Assembly (NCBI GenBank): GCA_937922015.1
Contig: CAKZVB010000051.1
Span: forward strand, 1 to 54,583
From: an uncultured Granulosicoccaceae bacterium
Lineage (GTDB): Bacteria > Pseudomonadota > Gammaproteobacteria > Granulosicoccales > Granulosicoccaceae
Direction: 5' to 3'
Length of the DNA: 54,583 nucleotides
The translations under genes were made by a program, and so were the position numbers. Below are positions 1-8,490 of this stretch, piece by piece. A model generated the notes under the pieces. It worked only from the letters and a program-made list of their open reading frames with translations. It was not told where the DNA came from and ran no database searches. The stretch's first letter is position 1. Each line of letters starts with the position of its first letter.

Positions 1-1537
1 AAAATAAAAACAACCCCACCAAAAACATCGATAAACCCGCACTCCCGATGTTTCTGCTATCTACGCCTCGCGTTGCTGCCAGTGAAGGCACCTCACCGCT
101 TTCTATAAGAACCTCTGTGGTCACATCATTGTTGATGACAGCAGAGGTTGAATCAGGATTTAATAACATTCTTACCGCGCGGTTGGTGTTCAGCTTGCCG
201 TATCCGCAGTTGTTCTTCTGACATCGTGAATCGTCGGTTGTTGTGGTTGCTGAATTACTTAGCAGGCCTTCAAGTGCCGGGTTGTCCAGCGACGGATCTA
301 TCGACAGCAGGGTTGCCAGTGCGGCACTGACATGTGCTGCGGCCAGACTGGTGCCAAAGTGATATCCATAGTCACCTGTATCTACAGCGTGTTCATCGCC
401 TGCGTTATCGGTACTGACTATTCCGTCAATGGCACTTCCACCCGGGCCTAGTAGAAAGACATTGTTGCCACTGGCACTGTAATGTGCGAGCAGGCCGTTG
501 CGTAGTGCTGCAGCAATTGGCAGAACATTTTTACAAGAGGCTGGAGAGTAGGGTGTCTGATCCAGTGAGACCGGGTTGTTTGTGGCGGCAGTAACCAGTA
601 TGGCGCCGGCTTTGACTGCATCGTCGATGGCCGATTGCAATCTAGCGCTACAGTTACCTGGAAAGCCGACACTTAAGTTAATGATACGTGCGGGGGTTTG
701 GTTTTGAGGTGTGTCTGCTACAAACAAACCGGCAGCCCATCGGATACCGTCGATAAGATCGGTGACGTAGCCACCGCATTTGCCGGTAACACGCACAGGT
801 AACAGGGATACATTACTAGCGCCACCGGCAATACCAATCTGGTTTCCAGAGTGTGCACCTATAATTCCGGCAATCGCTGTTCCGTGCCACTTACTGTTTG
901 TAATCTGGCAATTGGATGAAGTCAGATTTGAACTGATATCAGTTTCATTGACCCAGTCACCCGGATCGGTGGGATCATTGTCCCGGCCGTCACCGTCATT
1001 GCCTGTCACGGGATCGTGAACAAAATCGTAGCCATCAAGTGTGGTGTAATCTTCGTGATTGAGCAAAAGACCAGAGTCTACGATTGCCACAACGACTTGT
1101 GACTGATTGCCATTGTGTGTCGGTGTGTTAAAAAAATTTGCGGCACCAGCATATTGATCCGGCGCCATAAAACTCCACTGCACGGTGGCATAAGGGTCGT
1201 TTGGCAAGGGTTCAGCAAGTGCTGTCATCCTGTCATAGTCGAATAGTGATTGCGGCAGTATTGTTTTATAAGCGGTGGTTTTGACTGATCGTCGGGTTAG
1301 TCGTAAGGGCGATGGACTTGTAGCCCTTGATCCCATGACGGCAGTAACCGTACCGTGTTGCGAAATCGCCTGTTGTGCTGAAATCCGGGATGTAAAGGTT
1401 TCCGCTTCGACGTTGTTCCATGGAACAGTCTGGCCTAGTAAAATTGCCGTGGCAGAGCCAATTAGAAGGTGTCGCTTGTTCTGCAATAACCACCGGTAAC
1501 CGGATGCTGGTTTGGATTTTAGGGAGTGGCTGGGCAT
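1..1537 (-). CDS. Secreted subtilisin-like serine protease (S8), 3' end outside the window
   Basis: I translated this frame by hand; it stays open through the left edge. Reading from the start it has a signal-peptide-like stretch (RHLLIGSATAILLG), the Asp box VVVAIVDSG near 1080, the His box WHGTAIAGIIGA near 880, and the Ser box GTSLAAAHVS near 350. This is the S8 Asp-His-Ser triad; the usual Pro of GTSMAAPH is Ala here. After the catalytic domain comes CGYGKLN, then a Gly/Ser stretch and a hydrophobic segment (GSAGLSMFLVGLFLF) at the window edge, which looks like a C-terminal sorting tail. The family degrades proteins outside the cell. The start is uncertain: ATG at 1537 is the first one before the signal peptide, and no clear ribosome-binding site is visible. 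It is divergent from the M35 protease gene, 62 bp away. Confidence 0.85.
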   Translation of the reverse strand, partial: MPSHSLKSKPASGYRWLLQNKRHLLIGSATAILLGQTVPWNNVEAETFTSRISAQQAISQHGTVTAVMGSRATSPSPLRLTRRSVKTTAYKTILPQSLFDYDRMTALAEPLPNDPYATVQWSFMAPDQYAGAANFFNTPTHNGNQSQVVVAIVDSGLLLNHEDYTTLDGYDFVHDPVTGNDGDGRDNDPTDPGDWVNETDISSNLTSSNCQITNSKWHGTAIAGIIGAHSGNQIGIAGGASNVSLLPVRVTGKCGGYVTDLIDGIRWAAGLFVADTPQNQTPARIINLSVGFPGNCSARLQSAIDDAVKAGAILVTAATNNPVSLDQTPYSPASCKNVLPIAAALRNGLLAHYSASGNNVFLLGPGGSAIDGIVSTDNAGDEHAVDTGDYGYHFGTSLAAAHVSAALATLLSIDPSLDNPALEGLLSNSATTTTDDSRCQKNNCGYGKLNTNRAVRMLLNPDSTSAVINNDVTTEVLIESGEVPSLAATRGVDSRNIGSAGLSMFLVGLFLF

Positions 1538-1599
1538 TCCAAAGCGGCTGCAAATTGTATGCCCTGACAAATCCCTGTATCGTGCCTCCTGAAGGCGAT

Positions 1600-3198
1600 A
1601 TGAAAATGAACAAAATCCTGCAAAATCTATTGGTTGTGAACATACGCAATTTGCCCGGCCCTGCCTGTATTTTGCTGCTTTTGGTGTTGTTTTTCAGTGG
1701 CTTTGCGTCGGCTGCCAGTGAATCCCCATTGCGGCTGTCACTTGAATCCCTGGGACAGGGGCAGTTTCAGGTCAGCCTGCATAACATCAGTGATGAAGAC
1801 TTGTCAGTGTTGAGTTGGGGCACGCCTTTTGAGCAGACCATATCTGCTGATCTTTTTGACATTCGTGCGGCCAATAAACTGGCATCCGGCCGACTGATCT
1901 ATAGGGGGCGAAGAGTTAAGCGGGCAAGCCCGTTGCCGGAAGATTATATGCAGATTGCTGCTGGCGAAATGATTCAGCGCGTGGTGTCTTTAACTGAACA
2001 TTACCTCATTCCAGAATACGCAGAATATCAGCTGACGTTTAATAACACTGTGGAGTACCGCAGTGCAGAGTCAGCTTTCCGGAGTGTTGGTGAAAATTCA
2101 GCTAACGTAGAATCGGCAAATAATAAAATTCACAAAAGCTCGCAAGCAAATTCACTTCGATCTGCCGCGTTAACCACCGCGCCATTAACTGCGTTGCTGG
2201 TGCCGGTACCGGAAACAGCGGCAGCACAGGTGGGTGGATATTTATCCTGTTCTGTTGCTTTGCAATCTGAATTGAATCAGGCATTGCAGGCGTCAGAAGA
2301 AATCACTAACGCGGCAAGAGACGGCCTGGCTTCTCTGACAGGGGATGCGCAGCTAAACTCTCCGCGTTATCGCTATTGGTTTGGTCAGTTTTCGCAAGCG
2401 CGATTCGACAAAGTTTATGCTACCTACGAAGCGGCATCAAACGTAATGGCCGATGGCTTAATTGAATTCGATTGTTCCTGCGATGAAGCGGGATTGTACG
2501 CGTATGTCATTCCCATAGACCCTTACAGAATTTACCTTTGTCCGAACTTCTGGCGGGCATCATTGATCGGTACGGACTCTCGTGCTGGTACAATACTTCA
2601 TGAGCTCACACACTTTCCTGAAGTCAGTGGTACAACGGATCACGCTTATGGTCAGCGTCTTGTTGCCAATCTCGCCAGTGAAAATCCGGAGCGTGCCGTA
2701 GAGAATGCGGATAGCTACGAATATTTTGCCGAGAACACTCCTGCGATAGCAATATCAAATCTGGTTGTTTTTACTGAAATTGCCGTTGGCAATGCCGTCA
2801 GTAGTGATCTCAGGCAGGGTGAGAGTACGTTTTATAAAGTAACCGGGGCGGAACTGATAGAGTTGACGTCGACTACGGGTGACGCCGATCTTTACGTTTA
2901 TGATTCAGCTGAAAGCAATAATCTGCTTTGCAGGTCACGTTCCCAGACCGCACTGGATAGTTGTGAACTCAATCCTGATGCGGTGGCGTATATTGAAGTC
3001 AAAGGGTACATCGATTCACAATATAGTTTACTGGCGCAGGCAGCGGACGATCCAACAGACGTGTCCGAACCTGAATTGCCTGTTGTGGACCCGCAGGGTG
3101 GTAACAGCGGTGAGCAGAATAGCGGGGGTGCTGTTAGCATTTGGTTGCTATTACTGATCGTCCTCAGGCGAGGTGTGGCGAGGGTGATTCAAACTTGA
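1600..3198 (+). CDS. Secreted M35 (aspzincin) metalloprotease with PPC domain and C-terminal sorting tail
   Basis: The protein is 532 residues from ATG 1600, which follows AAGG; the longer open frame from 1420 lacks signal-peptide logic. It begins with a signal peptide (LLLLVLFFSGFASA). A pro-region of about 150 residues follows, containing SWGTPFEQ and YRGRRVKRA. The catalytic domain has HELTH at about residues 334-338, then GTTDHAYG with the third zinc ligand Asp near 347, the aspzincin signature of M35 and Lys-specific endopeptidases. Next is a bacterial pre-peptidase C-terminal (PPC) domain with GDADLYVY. The C-terminus is GGAVSIWLLLLIVLRR followed by basic residues, a GlyGly-CTERM-like tail for rhombosortase-type processing. 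A lipoprotein resembling its own pro-region follows directly. Confidence 0.88.
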   Translation: MKMNKILQNLLVVNIRNLPGPACILLLLVLFFSGFASAASESPLRLSLESLGQGQFQVSLHNISDEDLSVLSWGTPFEQTISADLFDIRAANKLASGRLIYRGRRVKRASPLPEDYMQIAAGEMIQRVVSLTEHYLIPEYAEYQLTFNNTVEYRSAESAFRSVGENSANVESANNKIHKSSQANSLRSAALTTAPLTALLVPVPETAAAQVGGYLSCSVALQSELNQALQASEEITNAARDGLASLTGDAQLNSPRYRYWFGQFSQARFDKVYATYEAASNVMADGLIEFDCSCDEAGLYAYVIPIDPYRIYLCPNFWRASLIGTDSRAGTILHELTHFPEVSGTTDHAYGQRLVANLASENPERAVENADSYEYFAENTPAIAISNLVVFTEIAVGNAVSSDLRQGESTFYKVTGAELIELTSTTGDADLYVYDSAESNNLLCRSRSQTALDSCELNPDAVAYIEVKGYIDSQYSLLAQAADDPTDVSEPELPVVDPQGGNSGEQNSGGAVSIWLLLLIVLRRGVARVIQT

Positions 3199-3212
3199 AT
3201 TCGAATGTGCAG

Positions 3213-3851
3213 ATGTCTCCCTTGCTATTGTCTTCCCGGTCATTGTCTGGCCGTCGTCTGTTTACCACTACCGCTGTCAGGATCTGTGCTGTTGGACTTT
3301 TGCTATTTTATCTGACAGGAACTGTAACGGGCTGTGAAGCTCAGACCCGGACTGATAGCCAGATGGTAAATACCGACAAAGACAAACAAGCTGATACATC
3401 AATAGGGTCTGATGATACACCACTGGTTGATGAGATGATGGGTCACGCGCTGGTGGCGAGTCTTGTGGCTACGGATACCTGGCTTCAGCAGGGGGCAGAT
3501 CTCAAGCTCACTTTTTCGGTTAAGAACCTCAGTGATGACTCTGTCATGGTTCTTCCCTGGGGCACCCCGCTCGAGGCGGTGTTGTCGGCTGATATTTTTG
3601 AGGTGTTGTATAAAGATGAAATTCTTCCGTATCGCGGCCGGGTGGTAAAAAGAGCGCCGCCGGTTGATACCGACTATCTTGAAATTCCATCGGGTGGGAC
3701 GACACAATCCATAGTGAATTTATCGCAGGCCTACGACACACGAACCGCAGGTACCTACACAGTGCAGCTCAAAACAGTTGACGGTCTGCTTCGACTGTAC
3801 GATCAAGACGCATGGATTGAGACTGATCCACTGGTCATTGAACGACAGTAA
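3213..3851 (+). CDS. Lipoprotein homologous to the pro-region of the adjacent M35 protease
   Basis: The product is about 212 residues with a hydrophobic signal ending in a lipobox-like VTGC, so it is probably a lipoprotein. Residues from about 85 onward align by eye with the pro-region of the preceding protease. Shared landmarks are WGTPLE against WGTPFE, SADIFE against SADLFD, YRGRVVKRA against YRGRRVKRA, and a following DY..I..G..Q..V.L pattern. There is no HExxH, so it is not a protease. Start: ATG 3213 lies 15 bp past the protease stop and precedes the signal, whereas the ATG at 3141 lies inside the protease gene. Inferred role: an envelope-anchored inhibitor, chaperone or self-protection factor for the protease. 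This is by analogy with inhibitory propeptides and is not demonstrated. Confidence 0.7.
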   Translation: MSPLLLSSRSLSGRRLFTTTAVRICAVGLLLFYLTGTVTGCEAQTRTDSQMVNTDKDKQADTSIGSDDTPLVDEMMGHALVASLVATDTWLQQGADLKLTFSVKNLSDDSVMVLPWGTPLEAVLSADIFEVLYKDEILPYRGRVVKRAPPVDTDYLEIPSGGTTQSIVNLSQAYDTRTAGTYTVQLKTVDGLLRLYDQDAWIETDPLVIERQ

Positions 3852-3941
3852 TCACTGGCCGGTAAGTCTTCGCTGTCGTGTCCAGGGCCGGACCATCCTA
3901 TTAAGATTCTGCTGTAAGCGTTAATCCCGGACTCAACACGC

Positions 3942-5510
3942 ATGGTTGCATCGATAGAAAACTGGTCAGTAAACAAAGCGGCGGTGTCTTCGCAACAGGG
4001 GGTGGTGGCGGCGCAACATACAGCAGCTGCTGCAGCCGGTGCCACAATGCTGGCTGCAGGGGGTAACGCTGTTGATGCAGCGGTGGCGGCAGCGTTTGCT
4101 CTGTCCTGCGTTGAGCCATGGATGTGCGGCCCGGGGGGAAGCGGCTATATGGTGGTTTGGAACGCAGCTGAAAAACGTTCGCGGGTGTATGACTTTCAGG
4201 GGGTGCTTGCCAATAATATAAGCAACAGTGACTATCCCCTTGATGCCGATGTACCGATGAGCATCATGGGCTTTCCCGGCGTTGTAGATAACCTTAATAC
4301 TGTCGGTTATAAGTCCATTACCGTGCCGGGTGCGGTGAAAGGGTTGTCTGCGGCATTGGCAAACAGCGGCAAGCTTGCATTTGATCGCGTGTTGCAACCG
4401 GCTATCGATCTTGCAGAGGCCGGACTTGCAGGTAACTGGTTTACGACGCTGCAAATCGCACTGGCTGCCAAAGACCTGCAGGTCGATGCGGGTGCCAGTC
4501 GAATTTACCTGCCGGACGGCGCACCGCCTCAACCGGAACAACTGTTGTCACTTGGTGCATTGGCGAATACGCTGAAAATACTGGCGGAGGAAGGTCCGGA
4601 CTCGATGTACGGCGGAACGCTTTGCGAAACTATGGTTGCCGATTTAAAAGCCGGTGGCAGCCAACTGGATGTGCAGGACTTTGCTCGATATAAAGTGATT
4701 GAAAGTGAATCACTGCAGGGGCTTCATCGCGGAGTAACACTACATACAGCGGGTCCGACCAGTGGCGGACCGCGGTTAATTGAAGCGCTGCAGGAGATAG
4801 CAGAAAATCTGCAACCGGGTGTTGCACCTGATCCGGCAAGCTGGCTGGTATACGCACAGGCACTAGACAAGGCCTGGCAGAGCCACAACGCGCGTATAGG
4901 GCGCACAACAGAGACCGGTGGTTGCACCAGTCATTTATCCGCTGTAGACGGTGACGGTAACATGGTTGCTTTAACTTATACCCTGTTAAATCGATTTGGC
5001 TCATGTGTGGTATTGCCACAGAGCGGGATATTGATGAACAATTCAGTTGCCTACTTTGACCCGCGTCCCGGCTATCCCACAAGTATGGCGCCAGGCAGGC
5101 GTATCAACGCCAGTAATATGTGTCCGACTATTGCAACCCGCAATGGTGAATCACTTTTTGCTGTGGGTGCCTCCGGTGCTAATTATATTGTCCCGTGTAC
5201 CACGGTAATAGCAGCGTTGATGGTCGACTACGGGTTGACTCTGGAAGAGGCATTAAATCATCCTCGAATTGATGTGTCCGGGAATGGTGTGGTTACCGTT
5301 GACCCTCGATTGGGAGGTGAGGCTATTGATGTGCTTGCAGCAGATTTTCCGGTCGAGGTTGCACAGCTACTGGTTTTTCCCAAGTTGTATGCCTGTCCTT
5401 CCGGAGTCAGCCGCGATTCTGAGACGGGGCTACTGTGCGGGGGCAACGATCCATCGCAGCCCGTCGGTGGCGGGGTTTCTGTCGAAATGGTGGAGAATGA
5501 TTGTGGCTAA
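3942..5510 (+). CDS. Gamma-glutamyltransferase family protein (Ntn hydrolase)
   Basis: The protein has 522 residues. The N-terminal part carries GVVAAQHTAAAAAGATMLAAGGNAVD-type sequence, the hallmark of the gamma-glutamyltranspeptidase large subunit. The self-cleavage and catalytic region is TSHLSAVDGDGNMVALT, whose Thr would become the N-terminal nucleophile of the small subunit. It is followed by GILMNNSVAYFDPRPG and MAPGRR. The family hydrolyses or transfers gamma-glutamyl groups, for example from glutathione. No signal peptide is visible, unlike classical periplasmic GGT, so a cytoplasmic amidase role in ligand breakdown is possible. No strong ribosome-binding site was found before ATG 3942. 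It is convergent with the dehydrogenase gene. Confidence 0.85.
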   Translation: MVASIENWSVNKAAVSSQQGVVAAQHTAAAAAGATMLAAGGNAVDAAVAAAFALSCVEPWMCGPGGSGYMVVWNAAEKRSRVYDFQGVLANNISNSDYPLDADVPMSIMGFPGVVDNLNTVGYKSITVPGAVKGLSAALANSGKLAFDRVLQPAIDLAEAGLAGNWFTTLQIALAAKDLQVDAGASRIYLPDGAPPQPEQLLSLGALANTLKILAEEGPDSMYGGTLCETMVADLKAGGSQLDVQDFARYKVIESESLQGLHRGVTLHTAGPTSGGPRLIEALQEIAENLQPGVAPDPASWLVYAQALDKAWQSHNARIGRTTETGGCTSHLSAVDGDGNMVALTYTLLNRFGSCVVLPQSGILMNNSVAYFDPRPGYPTSMAPGRRINASNMCPTIATRNGESLFAVGASGANYIVPCTTVIAALMVDYGLTLEEALNHPRIDVSGNGVVTVDPRLGGEAIDVLAADFPVEVAQLLVFPKLYACPSGVSRDSETGLLCGGNDPSQPVGGGVSVEMVENDCG

Positions 5511-5521
5511 ACCAGACAACA

Positions 5522-5540
5522 CAATACGATGATTGTATTG
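5522..5540. terminator. Small inverted repeat between convergent genes
   Basis: CAATAC at 5522-5527 and GTATTG at 5535-5540 form a perfect 6-bp stem with a 7-nt loop, between the stops of two convergent genes. There is no clear T-tract, so a terminator role is tentative. Confidence 0.3.
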
Positions 5541-5585
5541 GCAGCCGAGTCATTGGTTCTATAGCAAAGTGGCAATAGCCGGGTA

Positions 5586-6509
5586 TCAATAGCCAAGCCC
5601 GGGATCAGTCAGATCCTCAATTGTTTCGCCGTTGATAAACGCCTTTAAATTATTCGCTATTTCTCTACCGCCGGCCTCAGGATCTATCATTGACGCTATA
5701 TGCGGTGTCACCAGAATTTTTGGATGAGTCCAGAAAGGGTGGGTTGCGGGCAGGGGTTCTTCTCTGAACACGTCCAGTGTTGCATGACCAATCCGGCCTG
5801 TGTCCAGTGCCTCCAGCAAGTCTTCTTCAACCAGATGCTCACCTCTTGCGGCATTAATGATACAGGCAGCTGCGGGAAGCTTTGCGAACAGTTCTTTATT
5901 GAGCAGGTTTCTGGTAGACGCTGTTAGTGGTAATAGACACACCAGTATTTCACAGCCTTGCAAAAATTCGTCTAGTTGGTTTTTGCTGTAGGTTGTTACC
6001 CCTGTTATCCGGTGTTCTTTAATTGCCCAGCCGGTGACATTGAACCCTATTACAGAGAGACAGCGAGCGGCGTCTGCACCAAGTTTGCCTAGTCCCATGA
6101 TGCCTACCTGTCGCTGGTGTGCGGGGGGAGTGACCAGGTTTTCCCATTGTTGTTTTGTCTGTGCGGATTGCGTATCAGCCAGTCGCCGGTGATGTCGCAA
6201 TACATGCAGGCATATATACTCGCGCATGCGCAATGTCAGGTCTGAACCGGTGGTGCGTATGACGGGTACGTTTGGACGCTGTCTGTCCTGCAGTATGTGA
6301 TCAATGCCAGCCCCAATCGAGATGACGCACTTCAGGTTGGGGAAGGTGGCAAGCCATCCGTCAGGAGGCGCCCATGCAACGACATATAAAACATCGTCGG
6401 GGTCTTCGATGTCGTCCCATAACCGGCACCTGAGTTCAGGTAGCAACGTTTGCAGATGTTCAAGCCACAACTGTTTGCGCTTGGTAGTTAAGTACAGGGC
6501 CAGAGTCAT
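5586..6509 (-). CDS. D-2-hydroxyacid dehydrogenase, glyoxylate/hydroxypyruvate reductase A type
   Basis: The protein is 307 residues from ATG 6509, which follows GGAACCCGAT; an upstream ATG at 6554 lacks such a site. The N-terminal substrate-binding lobe includes VVAWAPPDGWLA and ISIGAGIDHIL. The NAD(P)-binding Rossmann motif GIMGLGKLGADAAR follows. Later come CLLPLTASTRNLLN, INAARGEHLVEEDLL and TLDVFREEPLPATHPFW, then the catalytic-type HPKILVTPHIAS. Length and motifs match GhrA-like reductases, which reduce glyoxylate or hydroxypyruvate in the cytoplasm. The exact substrate cannot be told from sequence. Confidence 0.88.
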   Translation of the reverse strand: MTLALYLTTKRKQLWLEHLQTLLPELRCRLWDDIEDPDDVLYVVAWAPPDGWLATFPNLKCVISIGAGIDHILQDRQRPNVPVIRTTGSDLTLRMREYICLHVLRHHRRLADTQSAQTKQQWENLVTPPAHQRQVGIMGLGKLGADAARCLSVIGFNVTGWAIKEHRITGVTTYSKNQLDEFLQGCEILVCLLPLTASTRNLLNKELFAKLPAAACIINAARGEHLVEEDLLEALDTGRIGHATLDVFREEPLPATHPFWTHPKILVTPHIASMIDPEAGGREIANNLKAFINGETIEDLTDPGLGY

Positions 6510-6907
6510 ATCGGGTTCCGGAAGCTGCAAGCAGGCGTTTACCGCTGATGGCAAGTGAAGATATTTTATATGGTTTTGTGTGTAGCGCTGTTACCGGCGC
6601 AAATGTAAACACATTGGCAGGATATTGCGCGTTATTTTTTCCGGCTTGCAGGGCAAACATGAGCCCATGACCGCCGTAGGAACAACCAGACAGAGATCTG
6701 CTGCTGAGTTCGCGCCTGCCATTGGATTTTTACAAAAATCAGCTGGGAACCGTGTCGGCGTGTCCGTTAGATCTGTCAGTATGATGAATGCGCGGCAGTT
6801 AATGGCAACAATTTCTTACATTGCTTGCGTTGTTTACGCTGCTCGGTCACCATATCTCAGTGCAGAGGGAAAATTCCCTGTTATTAGTTCATTCGAGGAC
6901 AAAAAAT
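6510..6907. other. Intergenic region without a recognisable gene
   Basis: About 400 bp lie between the divergent dehydrogenase and DUF533 genes. The short open frames here have no family features and no ribosome-binding sites. Promoters for both genes should lie here, but no convincing -35/-10 pair stood out. Confidence 0.5.
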
Positions 6908-7678
6908 ATGAGTTTGGTTGGAACTTTGGCGAAAGTCGCTGTAGGCGCAATGGTCGCAAAGGGTGTTAGTGGTGCCATGAAAGGCGGCGGTGCCGGTGCT
7001 GGCGGCGGATTGGGTGGACTGTTGGGTGGGCTGCTTGGCCAGGCCGGTGGTGCTGGCGGACTCGGCGGCATGCTGGGTGGCCAGGGTCAGCAACAGGGAC
7101 AGCAGGGCCAGGCCGGTGGAGGTCTGGGTGGAATGCTTGGTGGACTACTGAGTGGTCAGCAAGGTGGGCAACCCGGCGCTCAGCAAGGACAAGCCGGTGG
7201 AGGTCTTGGCGGATTGCTCGAATCGCTTGGTGGTGGAGGTCAGGCCGGTGGACAAGCGGGTGGTGGTCTGGGTGATTTGCTTAACTCTGCATTGGCAGGT
7301 AACGAGCAGCCTCCTACACCCACAGCAGAGCAACAGGCAGAAATCTGTTTGCGTGCCATGTTGAACGCCGCCAAGTGCGACGGTCAGATCGACGCGGCAG
7401 AACAACAAAAAATTACCAGCCAGATTGGCGATATCTCGCCGGAAGAAGCCGAATTCATTCGCAACGAAATGGCCGCGCCGCCAAACTTTGATGCCTTTGT
7501 TCAGAGCGTGCCGGCAGGGATGGAGCAGCAGGTATATCTGATGTCAATTCTGGCGATTGATCTGGACAGTCAGGTTGAAGCGCAATACCTGGACAAGCTG
7601 GCCAAAGGCTTGAACATTGATCAGCAGACCAGTAACGCGATCCACCAGAAGCTTGGTGTACCAGCACTCTACAGCTAG
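6908..7678 (+). CDS. Gly/Gln-rich DUF533 (TerB-like) protein
   Basis: ATG 6908 follows GAGGACAAAAAAT, giving 256 residues. The start MSLVGTLAKVAVGAMVAKG is amphipathic or membrane-seeking. Residues about 24-135 are a low-complexity Gly/Gln/Leu tract built from GGLGGLLGG and GQQGGQ-like units. The C-terminal 110 residues (ICLRAMLNAAKCDGQIDAAEQQKI through LNIDQQTSNAIHQKLGVPAL) match the helical DUF533/TerB-like domain, related to tellurite-resistance TerB. Its biochemical role is unknown. A good hairpin terminator follows the stop, so it is probably transcribed alone. Confidence 0.8.
   Translation: MSLVGTLAKVAVGAMVAKGVSGAMKGGGAGAGGGLGGLLGGLLGQAGGAGGLGGMLGGQGQQQGQQGQAGGGLGGMLGGLLSGQQGGQPGAQQGQAGGGLGGLLESLGGGGQAGGQAGGGLGDLLNSALAGNEQPPTPTAEQQAEICLRAMLNAAKCDGQIDAAEQQKITSQIGDISPEEAEFIRNEMAAPPNFDAFVQSVPAGMEQQVYLMSILAIDLDSQVEAQYLDKLAKGLNIDQQTSNAIHQKLGVPALYS
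6979..7285 (+). repeat. Coding low-complexity Gly/Gln tandem repeat
   Basis: Degenerate in-frame units encoding GG-L-GG-(L/M)-LGG with intervening Gln/Gly runs. The repeated GGTGG and CAGG trinucleotide pattern makes the tract prone to length variation between strains. Confidence 0.7.
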
Positions 7679-7734
7679 TTGTAGGTCGGTCATGGTAGCG
7701 CCTGCCGGTTTGTGGCAGCCGCTATCGGTGGTAG

Positions 7735-7760
7735 AAGGCGATGCTTTGTATCGCCTTTTC
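7735..7760 (+). terminator. Intrinsic terminator after the DUF533 gene
   Basis: AAGGCGAT (7735-7742) pairs perfectly with ATCGCCTT (7750-7757) around a 7-nt loop, and the T-run continues to 7759. Confidence 0.7.
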
Positions 7761-7828
7761 CATAGGTGGTGTGAAGTTCTGGCGCTGTAGGCAACATCGG
7801 TTTCCGCGGTCTGGTTGCGTACTGACCG

Positions 7829-8236
7829 CTAGCCGCCGGACATATCAAACGCATCGTCTATTGGTGGTTTTATTGCGTTCAACAGATGGTTTGTCCGTGC
7901 TGCGGTAGACACAATTCTAAGCAGTTCGGCGTGCTCTGCATCAGTCATTCCACGTGCCCTGGCGGCAGCCGTGTGTGAGTGGACACAATAGTTACACGAA
8001 TTCGCGATAGACACTGCAGCGTAAATCATCTCCTTGGTTTTGAAGTCGATCAGTGTAGGCCGGGCCATCACGTCTCTGACATCTGTCCAGACCTCTTCCA
8101 GAAGTTGTGGATCAAACGCAAGGTGACGCCACACGTTGTTTATAAAATCATTGCCTCGAACTTCTCTTATATCATCGAATACGGCCTTTACCCGGGGGTT
8201 GGATTCGGGATTGACCGGTGGAGTTATCGTTGACAT
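7829..8236 (-). CDS. Carboxymuconolactone decarboxylase / AhpD-like protein
   Basis: This 135-residue protein has the AhpD-type core: MIYAAVSIANSCNYCVHSHTAAARARG, with a CxxC pair and a nearby His that act as a peroxidase or disulfide redox centre in AhpD relatives. Length matches the single-domain CMD family. Such proteins either reduce peroxides with a thiol partner or have unknown small-molecule roles. No partner gene is adjacent; the closest neighbour is an SDR transcribed away from it. Function beyond redox-type CMD is not resolvable. Confidence 0.85.
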   Translation of the reverse strand: MSTITPPVNPESNPRVKAVFDDIREVRGNDFINNVWRHLAFDPQLLEEVWTDVRDVMARPTLIDFKTKEMIYAAVSIANSCNYCVHSHTAAARARGMTDAEHAELLRIVSTAARTNHLLNAIKPPIDDAFDMSGG

Positions 8237-8490
8237 GGTTTTGACCTGTGATTGATGTGGAGCGATTTATCATAGGGCTGTCAAATCGGCATGTAAATTA
8301 TTTCAGAAACGATCCGCGACAGGGCTATTTTGCGATGCTGAATCACACGGAGTATTAAATATCGGTAGTGTGTGAGTGAGGCATTGCTTGATTCAGTGGC
8401 TGTTGCACACGTTATGTCCATTTATCTCATGTTGAGCCTTACTGGCGTTAGAATAAGCCCCTACTACGTTAAAAAAGAAGCGAAACCAAC

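Noticed and set aside
6884-7408. Several minus-strand open frames opposite the Gly/Gln tract
   Set aside because: They are antisense products of low-complexity coding DNA, with Pro/Ala-rich translations and no ribosome-binding sites.
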